A stretch of 64,000 bases of DNA from Sphingobacterium pedocola. Lineage in GTDB: Bacteria; Bacteroidota; Bacteroidia; Sphingobacteriales; Sphingobacteriaceae. Position numbers and translations under genes: made by a program. Below, in pieces: positions 9,213 to 18,030 of the stretch. The notes under the pieces were generated by a model that had not been told where the DNA came from, did not search any database, and saw nothing but the letters and a program-made list of their open reading frames with translations. Positions within the stretch are counted from its first letter, which is position 1. The number at the start of each line of letters is the position of its first letter. The stretch is taken from positions 903,629 to 967,628 of the forward strand of contig NZ_MU158689.1 of assembly GCF_015209965.1 (NCBI RefSeq), read 5' to 3'.

Positions 9213-9373
9213 CCGATTAAGTGCTGTCTAATGAGATCATCTCACAGACTAATCTGAACGATTAGTTACTTCTAATATATTAAACAGCTTTCTGCGCTTG
9301 ATGAAGTAAAAGGTGTTGCCTATCTTTACCTATAGAGTTAATCTGTATGATTTAATTCATAAAATCTATAAAA

Positions 9374-9877
9374 ATGTCGAAGGAAAAGGACTATGTTATC
9401 CCTGCGCAAGCAGGTATAGGACATGTGCATTTAAAAGTGTCCGATCTTGAACGCGCGCTGGAATTTTACCGTGACCTGTTAGGTTTTGAGCTTACTACGA
9501 TGTATGGCGATCAGGCAGCGTTTCTATCTGCTGGGGGATATCATCATCATATCGGATTGAATACCTGGCACAGCAAAGGAGCGGTGCCTGCGTCTGCAAA
9601 TGGCGTAGGCCTATATCATACGGCAATTGTATACCCCACTAGAAAGGACCTTGCTGTTATCTTTGACCGTCTGCGGCGAACACATTATCCATTGACTGGA
9701 GCGGCAGATCATGGCGTTTCGGAGGCTTTGTACATGAATGATCCCGATGGCAATGGAGTAGAATTGTATTGGGATCGCCCTAGAGAACAATGGCCGCATC
9801 AGTCGGATGGTTCTTTGGAAATGTATACGCGTGCGCTGAATTTAGATGATCTATTGAAAGAACTTGATAGAAGTTAA
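9374..9877 (+). CDS. VOC-family protein, catechol-2,3-dioxygenase (CatE) type
   Basis: A 167-residue single-domain glyoxalase/bleomycin-resistance/extradiol dioxygenase fold protein. Two beta-alpha-beta-beta-beta modules are visible: GHVHLKVSDLERALEFYRDL at residues 16-35 and a second starting near GLYHTAIVYP. Likely metal ligands are H19, the histidine of LYHTAI, and the glutamate of NGVELYWD. This size and the QWP tail (REQWP) match half-length CatE-type proteins of Bacteroidota and Bacillus. The substrate is unknown; a glyoxalase-like or thiol-conjugating role is equally possible. It stands alone and converges with the DUF2200 gene across a shared hairpin. Confidence 0.75.
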   Translation: MSKEKDYVIPAQAGIGHVHLKVSDLERALEFYRDLLGFELTTMYGDQAAFLSAGGYHHHIGLNTWHSKGAVPASANGVGLYHTAIVYPTRKDLAVIFDRLRRTHYPLTGAADHGVSEALYMNDPDGNGVELYWDRPREQWPHQSDGSLEMYTRALNLDDLLKELDRS

Positions 9878-9910
9878 AAGAATTGATAAACTTTAAGTTC
9901 CGTACTATTG

Positions 9911-9952
9911 AATAAGGCTATCTTTGCTTTTACACGCAAAGATAATCTTATT
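9911..9952 (+). terminator. Bidirectional hairpin terminator
   Basis: AATAAGGCTATCTTTGC (9911-9927) and GCAAAGATAATCTTATT (9936-9952) pair over 17 positions with two mismatches, around an 8-nt loop. It sits between the convergent VOC and DUF2200 genes and overlaps the DUF2200 stop codon. Confidence 0.75.
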
Positions 9953-10319
9953 AAACAGCGCTACGCAATATCTTTTCCATTTTCCAACCTTTCGCCAGTT
10001 CATCCACCAATTTGTCCAAATATCGAACCTGTCGTGTCAACTGATTTTCGATTCCTTCGATGCGATACCCGCAGATTACTCCGCTGATGAGGTGTGCATT
10101 TGGATGTAACAAAGCCTGTTGGAAGAACGTTTCAAAAGTTACATTTTGTTTTATCAGATCCTGTAACGTACTGCTGTCAAAGCCTGTTAACCACTCTATT
10201 ACCTGATGCAATTCTTCTTTTGTTCTACCTTTCTTCTCTACTTTTGCGAGATACATCGGATAGACCGAGGCAAAGCTCATTTTTGCAATACGTTCATTAT
10301 GCGTGGCGGAAGTATTCAT
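9951..10319 (-). CDS. DUF2200 family protein
   Basis: A 122-residue soluble protein that matches DUF2200 throughout: ERIAKMSFASVYPMYLAKVEKKGRTKEEL near the N-terminus (residues 9-37), a central VIEWLTGF, then the nearly invariant LHPNAHLISGVICGYRIE and YLDKLVDELAKGWKMEKIL. The family is widespread and has no known function. It is transcribed alone, away from the GH10 promoter region. The start is the first ATG, which leaves a short polar N-terminus. Confidence 0.85.
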   Translation of the reverse strand: MNTSATHNERIAKMSFASVYPMYLAKVEKKGRTKEELHQVIEWLTGFDSSTLQDLIKQNVTFETFFQQALLHPNAHLISGVICGYRIEGIENQLTRQVRYLDKLVDELAKGWKMEKILRSAV

Positions 10320-10925
10320 ACCTTATGTTTTTAATTGTTCGCATTCTATTTTGCATATTGCAATTTACAAATTGAATCGTAGAAAGTTAAGTCAAAAAAA
10401 TGAAAATCTATTTAAAATTTCGTGGGTGAATCTTATAACCTTGAACAGGTATTTTACGCTACCTGCGAATTTTAATATTTAAAATGAGAAGCATGAATAT
10501 TTGGCGACTGTATCGCCTCACATTGTAAACTATTTTTCTTTAACACGGGTACTTCATGTCTTCCGTGTATCAAAGAAAACGGCGTAAATTAACCTTAAAT
10601 AGGCTGTTCGTAAACATATTTACTGTTTTCTAAAACATCTGTATCATATTTCCCCAACTATCTCTTCCTACCTTTACTGCTGTACGATGTAGCATGTAAT
10701 GGTATGTGTATACAATATAAACAGTTGCTTATAAACCTGAATGCAAATTTTGCGGATGTATTTAAGAGCTTAATATGGATGATTATGTTAACGCGGATGT
10801 CCCTTGTTGTAGATGGTTTATTTCGAGTACAGGTTAGCCGATGATGTAATCGATAAAATTCATCAAATCAAAATCAGGGATATAAAATAAAAAAATAGTA
10901 AACGGATCAATAATACTAAACACAA
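10320..10925. other. 606-bp intergenic region upstream of the small xylan cluster
   Basis: I see no credible coding sequence. It holds the promoters of both flanking genes and several small dyads: GGCGA/TCGCC at 10503-10517, ACACGG/CCGTGT at 10543-10568, and GTAAA/TTTAC near 10609-10622. TTATAAACC occurs at 10729-10737 and recurs in front of other xylan genes in the window. No strong TAnnTTTG promoter box was found close to the GH10 start. Confidence 0.5.
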
Positions 10926-12071
10926 ATGAAAATAATCAACACACTACTTACGATGTGTACTGTTGGAGCGCTACTTGGGTGTTCGTCGCAGGCCGGACTG
11001 AAGAACGAGACGCCGAAGGCAACTGTATTGAAGGAAGCCTTCAAAGATAAGTTCTATATCGGGACAGCTTTGAATCTTGATCAGATATGGGAACGTAATG
11101 CTACGGCGGTGGGAGTCGTAAAAGAACAATTTAACGCTATTGTTGCCGAAAATTGCATGAAAAGTATGTATCTACAACCGCGTGAAGGAGAATTTTATTT
11201 TAAAGATGCAGATAAATTTGTCGAATTCGGAGAGAAAAACAATATGCATATGGTGGGACATACGTTGATATGGCACTCCCAAGCGCCTAATTGGTTTTTT
11301 ACAGATAGGCAGGGCAAAGAAGTTTCACGAGATGTTTTAATTGAGCGTATGCGTCAGCATATCACCACAGTGGTATCACGTTATAAAGGCCGTATCAAAG
11401 GATGGGATGTTGTAAACGAAGCTATTTTGGATAATGGTGAGTGGCGTGATAGTAAATTTTACAAAATTATCGGAAAAGATTTTATCAAGCTAGCTTTTGA
11501 GTTTGCACATGCCGCAGATCCAGACGCCGAACTCTACTACAACGATTATTCTACAGCAGTGCCCGATAAGCGTGAAGGTATTGCTAATATGGTTAGTGAT
11601 CTGATCGCACAAGGTGTGCGTGTGAATGGAATCGGTATGCAGGAACACCATCAGCTGGATAACCCAAGTGTTCAGGAGGTCGAAAAAACAATTTTGGCAT
11701 TCTCTAATTTAGGTGTCAGCGTGATGGTTACGGAAATGGACATCACTGTGCTTCCGTCACCCCGACGCAATATAGGAGCCGAGATTAGCGAAAATTTCAC
11801 GTACGACAAGGAAATGAATCCCTTTCCCGATGGCCTCCCTGCTGAGAAGGTCCGCCAGTTAAATGGTAGATATGTGGATTTCTTTCGCTTGTACCTAAAG
11901 CATCAAGATAAGATAAGCCGGGTCACCGTATGGGGAGTGGGGGATGGTGATTCATGGCGTAATGGCTGGCCTATGCGCGGTAGAACCGATTATCCGCTGC
12001 TTTTTGACCGGGAATACAAGCCTAAATCCATAGTTGCTGAGCTTATTAAAATGGCACAGCGTAACCATTGA
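10926..12071 (+). CDS. GH10 endo-beta-1,4-xylanase lipoprotein
   Basis: A 381-residue single-module GH10 xylanase. The N-terminus has a lipobox (ALLGC, lipidated C19), so it is membrane anchored, plausibly at the cell surface or facing the periplasm. The catalytic acid/base is E165 in GWDVVNEAILD and the nucleophile is E270 in VTEMDI. The substrate-binding HTLIWHSQAPNW segment and the C-terminal VTVWGVGDGDSWR are also typical. It cuts internal xylose-xylose bonds in xylan. It is the first gene of a cluster with two GH43 genes. The gene carries no binding module, unlike the second GH10 at 26189-28351. Confidence 0.92.
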   Translation: MKIINTLLTMCTVGALLGCSSQAGLKNETPKATVLKEAFKDKFYIGTALNLDQIWERNATAVGVVKEQFNAIVAENCMKSMYLQPREGEFYFKDADKFVEFGEKNNMHMVGHTLIWHSQAPNWFFTDRQGKEVSRDVLIERMRQHITTVVSRYKGRIKGWDVVNEAILDNGEWRDSKFYKIIGKDFIKLAFEFAHAADPDAELYYNDYSTAVPDKREGIANMVSDLIAQGVRVNGIGMQEHHQLDNPSVQEVEKTILAFSNLGVSVMVTEMDITVLPSPRRNIGAEISENFTYDKEMNPFPDGLPAEKVRQLNGRYVDFFRLYLKHQDKISRVTVWGVGDGDSWRNGWPMRGRTDYPLLFDREYKPKSIVAELIKMAQRNH

Positions 12072-12113
12072 ATGTCGACGGAAAACGATTCACATAAATT
12101 TAGTTTTAAGAAT

Positions 12114-13079
12114 ATGAACAACACAAGATATTTGTTTCCCAACGATTATATGGCAGATCCTTCTGCCCACGTCTTTGAAGGTAAGATCTACATTTATCCT
12201 TCGCACGATTGGGAAAGTGGCATTCCAGAAAATGATAACGGTGATCATTTCAATATGAAAGACTACCATGTGTTTTCGATGGAACACATTGCGGGTGAGG
12301 TCACCGATCATGGCAAGGTGCTTTCATTAGAAGATATCCCTTGGGCGGGAAGGCAGTTATGGGATTCAGATGTGGCCCACAAAAATGGAAAATACTATAT
12401 GTATTTTTCATTAAAGGATAAGACGGATGTATTTCGTTTGGGGGTCGCCGTAAGTGATAAGCCGTATGGTCCATTCGTGCCACAGGATCAGCCAATAAAA
12501 GGAAGTTATAGTATTGATCCTTGTGCGTTTCAAGACGATGACGGCGCGTATTACCTGTATTTCGGTGGGATATGGGGAGGCCAACTGCAGTTTTTCAGAA
12601 ACAATAAGATGGTAGCCGGAGCAGATCTTCCACATTTCCATGAACAAGCCTTGTCTGCTAAAGTTGCGCGTCTATCGGAAGATATGTTGGAGTTTGATGA
12701 AGAACCGCGGGAACTGCAGATCTTGGATGAAAATGGAAAGCCATTGACGCAGGGAGATACTGAACGTCGTTTTTTCGAGGCTTCGTGGATGCACAAATAC
12801 AAGGGTAAATACTATTTTTCGTATTCTACGGGCGATACACATTTGTTGTGTTATGCCATAGGTGATAATCCCTATGGACCATTTACCTATCAAGGTGTTA
12901 TATTAACGCCCGTAGTGGGATGGACTACGCACCATAGCATAATGGAACACAATGGAAGATGGTATCTGTTTCATCACGATTCTGTACCGTCGGACGGAAA
13001 AACCTGGTTGAGGAGCATGAAAGTCGTGGAATTACAATACAATGCAAACGGTACCATAAAAACAATTGAGGGTCAGTAA
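12114..13079 (+). CDS. GH43 beta-xylosidase/arabinofuranosidase, no signal peptide (GH43_1-like)
   Basis: About 322 residues forming the five-bladed GH43 propeller. The three catalytic acids are visible: the base Asp in YMADPSAHVF, the pKa-modulating Asp in SIDPCAFQDD and the acid Glu in RFFEASWMHK. No signal peptide is present, so it should act in the cytoplasm on imported xylo-oligosaccharides. The sequence around IYIYPSHDWESG resembles the GH43 subfamily 1 enzymes of Bacteroidota xylan loci (recognition from memory). An in-frame ATG at 12072 directly abuts the GH10 stop codon, but family members begin at a position equal to 12114, so I chose that start. It is probably co-transcribed with its neighbours. 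Confidence 0.85.
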   Translation: MNNTRYLFPNDYMADPSAHVFEGKIYIYPSHDWESGIPENDNGDHFNMKDYHVFSMEHIAGEVTDHGKVLSLEDIPWAGRQLWDSDVAHKNGKYYMYFSLKDKTDVFRLGVAVSDKPYGPFVPQDQPIKGSYSIDPCAFQDDDGAYYLYFGGIWGGQLQFFRNNKMVAGADLPHFHEQALSAKVARLSEDMLEFDEEPRELQILDENGKPLTQGDTERRFFEASWMHKYKGKYYFSYSTGDTHLLCYAIGDNPYGPFTYQGVILTPVVGWTTHHSIMEHNGRWYLFHHDSVPSDGKTWLRSMKVVELQYNANGTIKTIEGQ

Positions 13080-13130
13080 GTCACTTAATAGGCAAATACA
13101 TTGAAAATTAAACTACTCTACAACGATAAT

Positions 13131-14879
13131 ATGATGCAAACAAGAAAACAAAAAGCAATCCGAAAAATAAAGATAGGGGCCTGTCTGTTTGCTTTTGCTT
13201 TACTATATTCCTGCCAATCGATGCGTTCTGGCGATGAAAAAGTAGATGGGGAACCTATATTTAGTAATTTCGAGTACGTCGGAAACGACAAGATATATGA
13301 CGAAAACCCGCTATTAGAAGGACAGTTTTACAGCCCTATTTTACAAGGCTGTTACCCCGATCCGAGCATTACCAGAAAGGGAGACGATTATTACTTAGTC
13401 ACCTCCTCCTTCGTCATGTTCCCCGGTGTTCCTATTTTTCACTCAAAAGACATGGTTAATTGGCAGCAGATCGGACACGTCTTGGACCGCGAGTCGCAAT
13501 TGAAAGTGGGAACTGCTGGGATCAGTGCGGGGATATATGCTCCTGATATCATGTATAATCCGTATAACGATACCTTTTATATGATTACGACGCAGATTGC
13601 CTCGGGAATAGGTAATATGGTTGTGAAAACCAAAGATCCAAAAGCAGGCCATTGGTCAGATCCGATCAAATTGCAGTTTGACGGAATTGACCCAGCGCTA
13701 TTTTTTGACGATGATGGTAAAGCCTATGTTGTGCATAATGATGCTCCGGATAAGGGGAAAGAGTTGTATGAAGGGCATCGTGTAATTAAGGTTTGGGAAT
13801 ACGATGTTGAAACAGATCAGGTAATAGCCGGTACAAGCAAGATTATTGTGGATGGTGGGGTCGATATCAAGCAAAAGCCTATATGGATTGAGGCACCGCA
13901 TGTCTATAAAAGAAATGGGAAATATTATTTGATGTGTGCAGAAGGAGGAACGGGGGGTAATCATAGCGAAGTAGTGTTTTCCAGTGATAGTCCTATGGGG
14001 CCTTATATTCCAGCAGCAAATAACCCTATTCTTTCACAGCGTCATCTCCCCAGGGACAGGCAAAATAAAGTGGATTGGGCCGGACATGCAGATTTAGTAC
14101 AAACACCCGGAGGAGAGTGGTACGGTGTGTTTTTGGCGGTGAGACCTAACGAAGAAGGCCGTGTGAACACCGGACGTGAGACCTTTATCTTACCGGTAGA
14201 CTGGTCGGGCGAATGGCCTCTGTTTGAAGCAGGGCTAGAACCTTTAAAACCATCTGTTCGCATGCCTAAAGGTGCAAAAAACGAGATGAATACCGGACAG
14301 TATTTCCCAAATGCAAATTTTACATTTGCCGACAGGCTTGACGGAGATAGGTTAGATGACCGGTGGATAGGATTAAGAGGGCCACGTGAAAAGTTCGTTC
14401 ACGAAACCAAAAATGGACTTATTATAAAACCGTTTGCAGTAAGTATTAAAGAGCAAAAGCCAATTTCTGCTCTTTTCCATAGACAACAGCACATTACTTT
14501 TTCTGCGTCCGTTGAAATGGATTACACTCCTCGGTCGGAGATGGACTTTGCCGGCCTCACCTGCTTGCAGAGCGAAACGTTCAATTACGTATTTGGTGTT
14601 ACGAAGTCGGATGGCAACTACTATCTGGTGTTGGAACGTACGGAGAAAGGGCTGTCAAAAATTGTTGCCCGTACTAAATTAGATGAAGCAGGTAAGATTA
14701 GGTTAAAGGTAACAGCAGATGGAGATAACTATCAGTTTTCCTACGGCATAAGTAATGGCCCCTACAATAACCTTGGTAGTATGATGTCGGGAGATATTTT
14801 GTCAACAGATATAGCCGGAGGTTTTACCGGAGCGATGATTGGACTATATGCTACTTCCGCTAGCGATACCAAGCTGTAG
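13131..14879 (+). CDS. GH43 beta-xylosidase lipoprotein with C-terminal beta-sandwich (GH43_10-like)
   Basis: About 582 residues. A lipobox ends at C28 (ALLYSC). The catalytic propeller covers roughly residues 60-370, with the base Asp in GCYPDPSITRKG, the second Asp in GIDPALFFDDDG and the acid Glu in IEAPHVYKRNG. A GH43 C2-type beta-sandwich covers about 390-580. It should release xylose or arabinose from xylo-oligosaccharides. The ATG at 13131 is preferred to the TTG at 13101. The protein stops abruptly after GLYATSASDTKL. Shifting frame right there would add RYKYLNID before the next stop, resembling the short final strand usually present, so a small indel near 14877 may have clipped the C-terminus. 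Confidence 0.88.
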   Translation: MMQTRKQKAIRKIKIGACLFAFALLYSCQSMRSGDEKVDGEPIFSNFEYVGNDKIYDENPLLEGQFYSPILQGCYPDPSITRKGDDYYLVTSSFVMFPGVPIFHSKDMVNWQQIGHVLDRESQLKVGTAGISAGIYAPDIMYNPYNDTFYMITTQIASGIGNMVVKTKDPKAGHWSDPIKLQFDGIDPALFFDDDGKAYVVHNDAPDKGKELYEGHRVIKVWEYDVETDQVIAGTSKIIVDGGVDIKQKPIWIEAPHVYKRNGKYYLMCAEGGTGGNHSEVVFSSDSPMGPYIPAANNPILSQRHLPRDRQNKVDWAGHADLVQTPGGEWYGVFLAVRPNEEGRVNTGRETFILPVDWSGEWPLFEAGLEPLKPSVRMPKGAKNEMNTGQYFPNANFTFADRLDGDRLDDRWIGLRGPREKFVHETKNGLIIKPFAVSIKEQKPISALFHRQQHITFSASVEMDYTPRSEMDFAGLTCLQSETFNYVFGVTKSDGNYYLVLERTEKGLSKIVARTKLDEAGKIRLKVTADGDNYQFSYGISNGPYNNLGSMMSGDILSTDIAGGFTGAMIGLYATSASDTKL

Positions 14880-14966
14880 ATACAAATATTTAAATATAGA
14901 CTGAGATGTAATACTTCGGTAGCTTTTTGGAGTACTTTTCTTCCAAAAGCGAGGTGATCGTGATAA

Positions 14967-15086
14967 ATAGAAAGAGTCAAGTTGTTGGAGAAGTCCTTCA
15001 GGCATGCGCGCGACCTTAACTTAGAGACGTTGTTGGCTTATGACGCCGATCAGTTACTTGAAAATATGTATTTCAGGTCCTTATGA
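14967..15086 (+). pseudogene. Remnant of a GH127-type beta-L-arabinofuranosidase N-terminus
   Basis: Between two stop codons this frame reads IERVKLLEKSFRHARDLNLE and then TLLAYDADQLLENMYF. This matches, from memory, the start of the mature part of GH127 (formerly DUF1680) enzymes, which typically read VxLLxGPFxxAxxLNxxYLLSLDPDRLL. There is no start codon, no signal peptide and no continuation after the stop at 15084-15086, so only about 38 codons survive. A complete GH127 gene may once have followed the GH43 gene in this cluster. Confidence 0.5.
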
Positions 15087-15102
15087 AAGGATCGCAAAGA
15101 TT

Positions 15103-16059
15103 CTAACGCCACAACATATAATTATCACCCTTTTCCACATTTTCGTTATTCTGCTCTTTTACCACGATGACCGCTTCTGAAGGGGTTTTCCCTACAATGT
15201 GTTTAGTACCATCCAATGGAATGATATTTAGGCTCCAAGTTCCGGGTCTTGATGTCGCCGGCTGATAATCTGCTGCAATGAGCAAGAAGTTACCATCAGG
15301 CGAAAATATGCCCTCTCGTTCCTGTGTTTGGCTATCTGTGACCTGTATTAAATCGGTTCCATCACTATTCATAATGTAAATATGCTTGTCTATGCGAACC
15401 GATAGCTTTGAGCCATCTTTACTGCTGTGTACATTTCCCCAATCCGAATAGTTCATTTCTTTTATGGCGACAATTTCGTCATAAGGAGGACTTGTTTTTA
15501 AGATATACTTGTTATCAAATGTGAACAAGATACTCTTATCGGCAAGCATCATCGCTTTATCACCCAACGTTAAATTTTTCCCATTTACCTTACGAAAGTT
15601 CTTAATAATATTACCCTCTAAATCAAGCAAAACGATCCCATGATTTAAATCTGGTTCGAGTAGTATCTGTGATTTGTGTCCAACAAGCTTTCCAGAGGTT
15701 AAACGATCTTCTTGAGCAGAGCGTGGGTAAATTATTTCGTGTTCGATCACACCATTAGAAGGATTAACAAACCTGAATCTAATGTTTTGAAAATCCCCAG
15801 CAATCGATGATGTTTCTAGTCGTGTAAGCCCATCCCAACTAACGTCCCAACCGTTCAGAGAATAGTTATTATGTTCAAAATAGATACTTTTTGCACCACT
15901 GCGCAAATCAAAAGAATAAATATTCTCGCCTTTGTCATATAAAATTTTACCATTAAGGTTTTGTGTCGAGCTGTTTACTTCTCCATTGTCATCCTTGCTA
16001 CATGCAGTAAAGCATAAGAAAAAAAACACGAAGATTCCCAAAAATCGAATATTTTCCAT
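15103..16059 (-). CDS. TolB/WD40-like beta-propeller lipoprotein
   Basis: A 318-residue lipoprotein with a lipobox ending at C20 (CFTAC) followed by SKDDN. Repeated blades of the PD40/TolB type are visible: KILYDKGENIYSFDL, GWDVSWDGLTRLET, SSKDGSKLSVRIDKHIYIM followed by NSDGTD, and EGIFSPDGNFLLIAAD. Such propellers are usually binding scaffolds in the periplasm or at the outer membrane. No enzyme motif is seen. It ends 16 bases from the GH127 remnant, transcribed towards it. The specific role is unknown. Confidence 0.65.
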   Translation of the reverse strand: MENIRFLGIFVFFFLCFTACSKDDNGEVNSSTQNLNGKILYDKGENIYSFDLRSGAKSIYFEHNNYSLNGWDVSWDGLTRLETSSIAGDFQNIRFRFVNPSNGVIEHEIIYPRSAQEDRLTSGKLVGHKSQILLEPDLNHGIVLLDLEGNIIKNFRKVNGKNLTLGDKAMMLADKSILFTFDNKYILKTSPPYDEIVAIKEMNYSDWGNVHSSKDGSKLSVRIDKHIYIMNSDGTDLIQVTDSQTQEREGIFSPDGNFLLIAADYQPATSRPGTWSLNIIPLDGTKHIVGKTPSEAVIVVKEQNNENVEKGDNYMLWR

Positions 16060-16187
16060 AATATTTAAATTTAGTTATAGCCTGCAATTTGAACAAAAGA
16101 AATTGCATATCATATCCATGAAAACCAGTATTTTTGAGATTAATTCGATGATTAATGCTTCAATACGTCACGCGCTCATTGGTAAGC

Positions 16188-16441
16188 TTATTTGTACATC
16201 CCGGATGTGTTAAAGGAAGGATGACGTATCCTTTCGGCATTTGCCAAACTTATATTTATCAGTTCGTCAATCTCTCGTTCTCTGTTTCTTCGAGGGAAAT
16301 CCACTCATACTTCCCGTTTAAGTATGTTAGTTACTCCAGACCATTTTCAGCATCATACCGGTATGCGAGGGAATCTAGTGACCGAATATCTCCGTTTTCA
16401 TCCCTGGAGTAAAAGATTGTCATTTTTCGCCTGAACAATAA
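16188..16441 (-). pseudogene. Decayed protein-coding fragment of unknown family
   Basis: Reading the minus strand gives a coding-like stretch beginning QPLLFRRKMTIFYSRDENGD and continuing RSLDSLAYRYDAENGLE to an in-frame TAA. After a shift of frame it continues as VDFPRRNREREIDELINISL and ANAERIRHPSFNTSGMYK, then a stop. The parts need at least one frameshift and one stop-codon bypass, so it appears to be a dead gene. It lies just downstream of the sigma factor/membrane protein pair. I do not recognise the family. Confidence 0.35.
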
Positions 16442-16448
16442 AGGTTGA

Positions 16449-16991
16449 TTATAGAAATGATGCTAATGCACTACCCAAATTTTTCACACGTTTTGCCCAT
16501 ATCCGATATGACATAAATAGCTGTACGAGGAATATGGAGATGATAATAGCCAGCGAAAGATATTTGCTCGAGTTAAAGCTTAATCCGTAAGTGAAAAACA
16601 ATAGAAACCCAGCTAGGTAAATCTGTCTGGTAATAATGGAAATGATAGCGTAAATTTTAATTTTAGATTGATACATGTTTAACGATTCTCGAATATTTGT
16701 TCCCTGCACCGGGTATTTAGCAACGCTATAGCCCACTAGGTTGTGAATAATGGGTATAAGCACAGATAGCACAAGCAGAACGTTGACCCATACTGGTTTT
16801 TTGTCACCGTCAAACATGGAGTAATAGCATATTAGAAAAACACTCCATATAATGATTTCTATGGTCAATTGTTTTCTAATACCGCTAAGAGAGGGGTGCA
16901 TTTTTTCGGATGCCATGGCACGAATTTCCTGAGCGGAAACTCGCGGGGATTCCACTGTGCTCCATGTCGTTTTTATGTCGTTCAGTTCCAT
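16449..16991 (-). CDS. Membrane protein partner of the ECF sigma factor (putative anti-sigma)
   Basis: A 180-residue protein with a short cytosolic N-terminus (MELNDIKTTWSTVESPR) and four hydrophobic segments at about residues 48-62, 68-86, 112-134 and 141-162. It starts 2 bases after the sigma factor stop codon, so the two are certainly co-transcribed. By position it is a candidate anti-sigma factor or sensor. The N-terminal helix before the first membrane segment would be the natural sigma-binding part. No standard anti-sigma domain (FecR, zinc-finger ZAS) is seen, so the role is inferred from context. Confidence 0.6.
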   Translation of the reverse strand: MELNDIKTTWSTVESPRVSAQEIRAMASEKMHPSLSGIRKQLTIEIIIWSVFLICYYSMFDGDKKPVWVNVLLVLSVLIPIIHNLVGYSVAKYPVQGTNIRESLNMYQSKIKIYAIISIITRQIYLAGFLLFFTYGLSFNSSKYLSLAIIISIFLVQLFMSYRIWAKRVKNLGSALASFL

Positions 16992-16993
16992 GA

Positions 16994-17470
16994 TTAATTG
17001 TTTAAGAAGTTTTTAATTTTGATTTTTATTCTGTTCAATTTTACGCCAACATTATTTTCACTTATTCCTGTAATTTCTGCTATTTGCTGATAACTTAGGT
17101 CCTCAAGGTATAGGGTGATAATTGCCTTGTCGGCATCATTTAGCCTTTTCAATGCATTGAATAAGCGCTCCTGACGAAAGGCAAGTTCTTCATCGGGCTG
17201 TTCGTCTGCCAGATCGGGCAAGACAGGGGAGTACTCAATGGCATGTTTCTTTTTTCGGAAGGAGGCAATTGCGGTATTCAGCGCAATGCGATAGATCCAG
17301 GTGCTGATTTTAGACTCATTTTTAAATGTCTCATGGGATTTCCAAAGCTGGAACGTTATTTCCTGAAATAGGTCTTCACGATCCTCGCGGATATCCCGGT
17401 ACAGGCGACATATTTTATGGATAATTCCCTGATGTTCACTTATAAGGGTTAAAAACACTGCTTCATCCAT
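16994..17470 (-). CDS. ECF-type RNA polymerase sigma factor
   Basis: A 158-residue sigma-70 family protein of the ECF group, containing only regions 2 and 4. Region 2 is visible as REDLFQEITFQLWKSHETF followed by STWIYRIALNTAIASFRKKK. Region 4 ends with LSYQQIAEITGISENNVGVK, the DNA-reading helix. The membrane protein immediately downstream probably holds it inactive. No SusC-linked FecR gene follows, so it is not of the usual FecI/FecR transport type. Its target genes cannot be told from the sequence. Confidence 0.9.
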   Translation of the reverse strand: MDEAVFLTLISEHQGIIHKICRLYRDIREDREDLFQEITFQLWKSHETFKNESKISTWIYRIALNTAIASFRKKKHAIEYSPVLPDLADEQPDEELAFRQERLFNALKRLNDADKAIITLYLEDLSYQQIAEITGISENNVGVKLNRIKIKIKNFLNN

Positions 17471-17693
17471 TACTATCTTTTATTGAAGGTAATAATTTCG
17501 CAACTGTCTGTATGTTTGTCTTATTCATGTTATGCGAATTTCCTAATAAGTTGCAGAAATATGGAAAAACTTACAGCGATTTATTAAAATATGTAAAAAC
17601 TTGCTAAGGATGCACGCCTAAAGTCATTTAAAAATTGGAACATGTGTAAGTTTTTACTGCTGTTATACAACTAATAAGCTAAATCATAAAAAC

Positions 17694-17891
17694 ATGAAAC
17701 AATTTGCTGTTATTATTTTGCTCTCACTCGCTGCCTGTGGCCGCGAATCATCACCAGATGGAAGATCGCAATTACGAGATGAAAACATACAAAACGAAAT
17801 AGGTATTTTAAAGGATCAGAATGAGGCCCTATCCGATAGTATAAAATTCATTAGTGAAAAATTAAAGCAGTTAAAAGAATCAAGAAATTGA
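17694..17891 (+). CDS. Small coiled-coil lipoprotein
   Basis: A 65-residue protein with a signal and lipobox ending at C15 (LSLAAC), then a polar linker and a C-terminal helix with heptad spacing (IGILKDQNEALSDSIKFISE followed by KLKQLKESRN). It is probably a periplasmic lipoprotein that forms coiled-coil oligomers. It is divergent from the sigma factor gene and has an ordinary upstream spacer. No family is recognised. Confidence 0.55.
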   Translation: MKQFAVIILLSLAACGRESSPDGRSQLRDENIQNEIGILKDQNEALSDSIKFISEKLKQLKESRN

Positions 17892-17925
17892 AATTTGGCC
17901 AGCAAGAGTATTTCGTTAAATGTCT

Positions 17926-18030
17926 TTAGTCCTCCTTTTTTTCGAAGAGCGATTTCAAGGTAAAATAGCAGAGAATTAAACTGATACTTAGAAAGATAAG
18001 AATACTGTTGAGTATACTGGAATACTCAAA
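17926..18030 (-). pseudogene. Truncated C-terminal tail of a membrane protein
   Basis: On the minus strand, a frame without a start codon encodes SILNSILIFLSISLILCYFT then LKSLFEKKED and a stop. This is a typical transmembrane helix with a charged cytosolic end. It begins at the very end of the epoxide hydrolase gene, in another frame, so it looks like the tail of a gene whose front was replaced when that AT-rich gene arrived. Confidence 0.35.

Noticed and set aside
10094..10375. Plus-strand ORF opposite DUF2200
   Set aside because: It is the antisense of a well-supported conserved gene.
12072..12113. Start of the GH43 gene at 12072 directly after the GH10 stop
   Set aside because: Homologues start at a position equal to 12114, and no ribosome site precedes 12072.
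13101..13130. TTG start for the GH43 lipoprotein
   Set aside because: The ATG at 13131 gives a normal lipoprotein signal; the extension adds no conserved sequence.
16155..16412. Plus-strand ORF opposite the decayed fragment
   Set aside because: Codon use and peptide look random; the minus strand has the protein-like signal.
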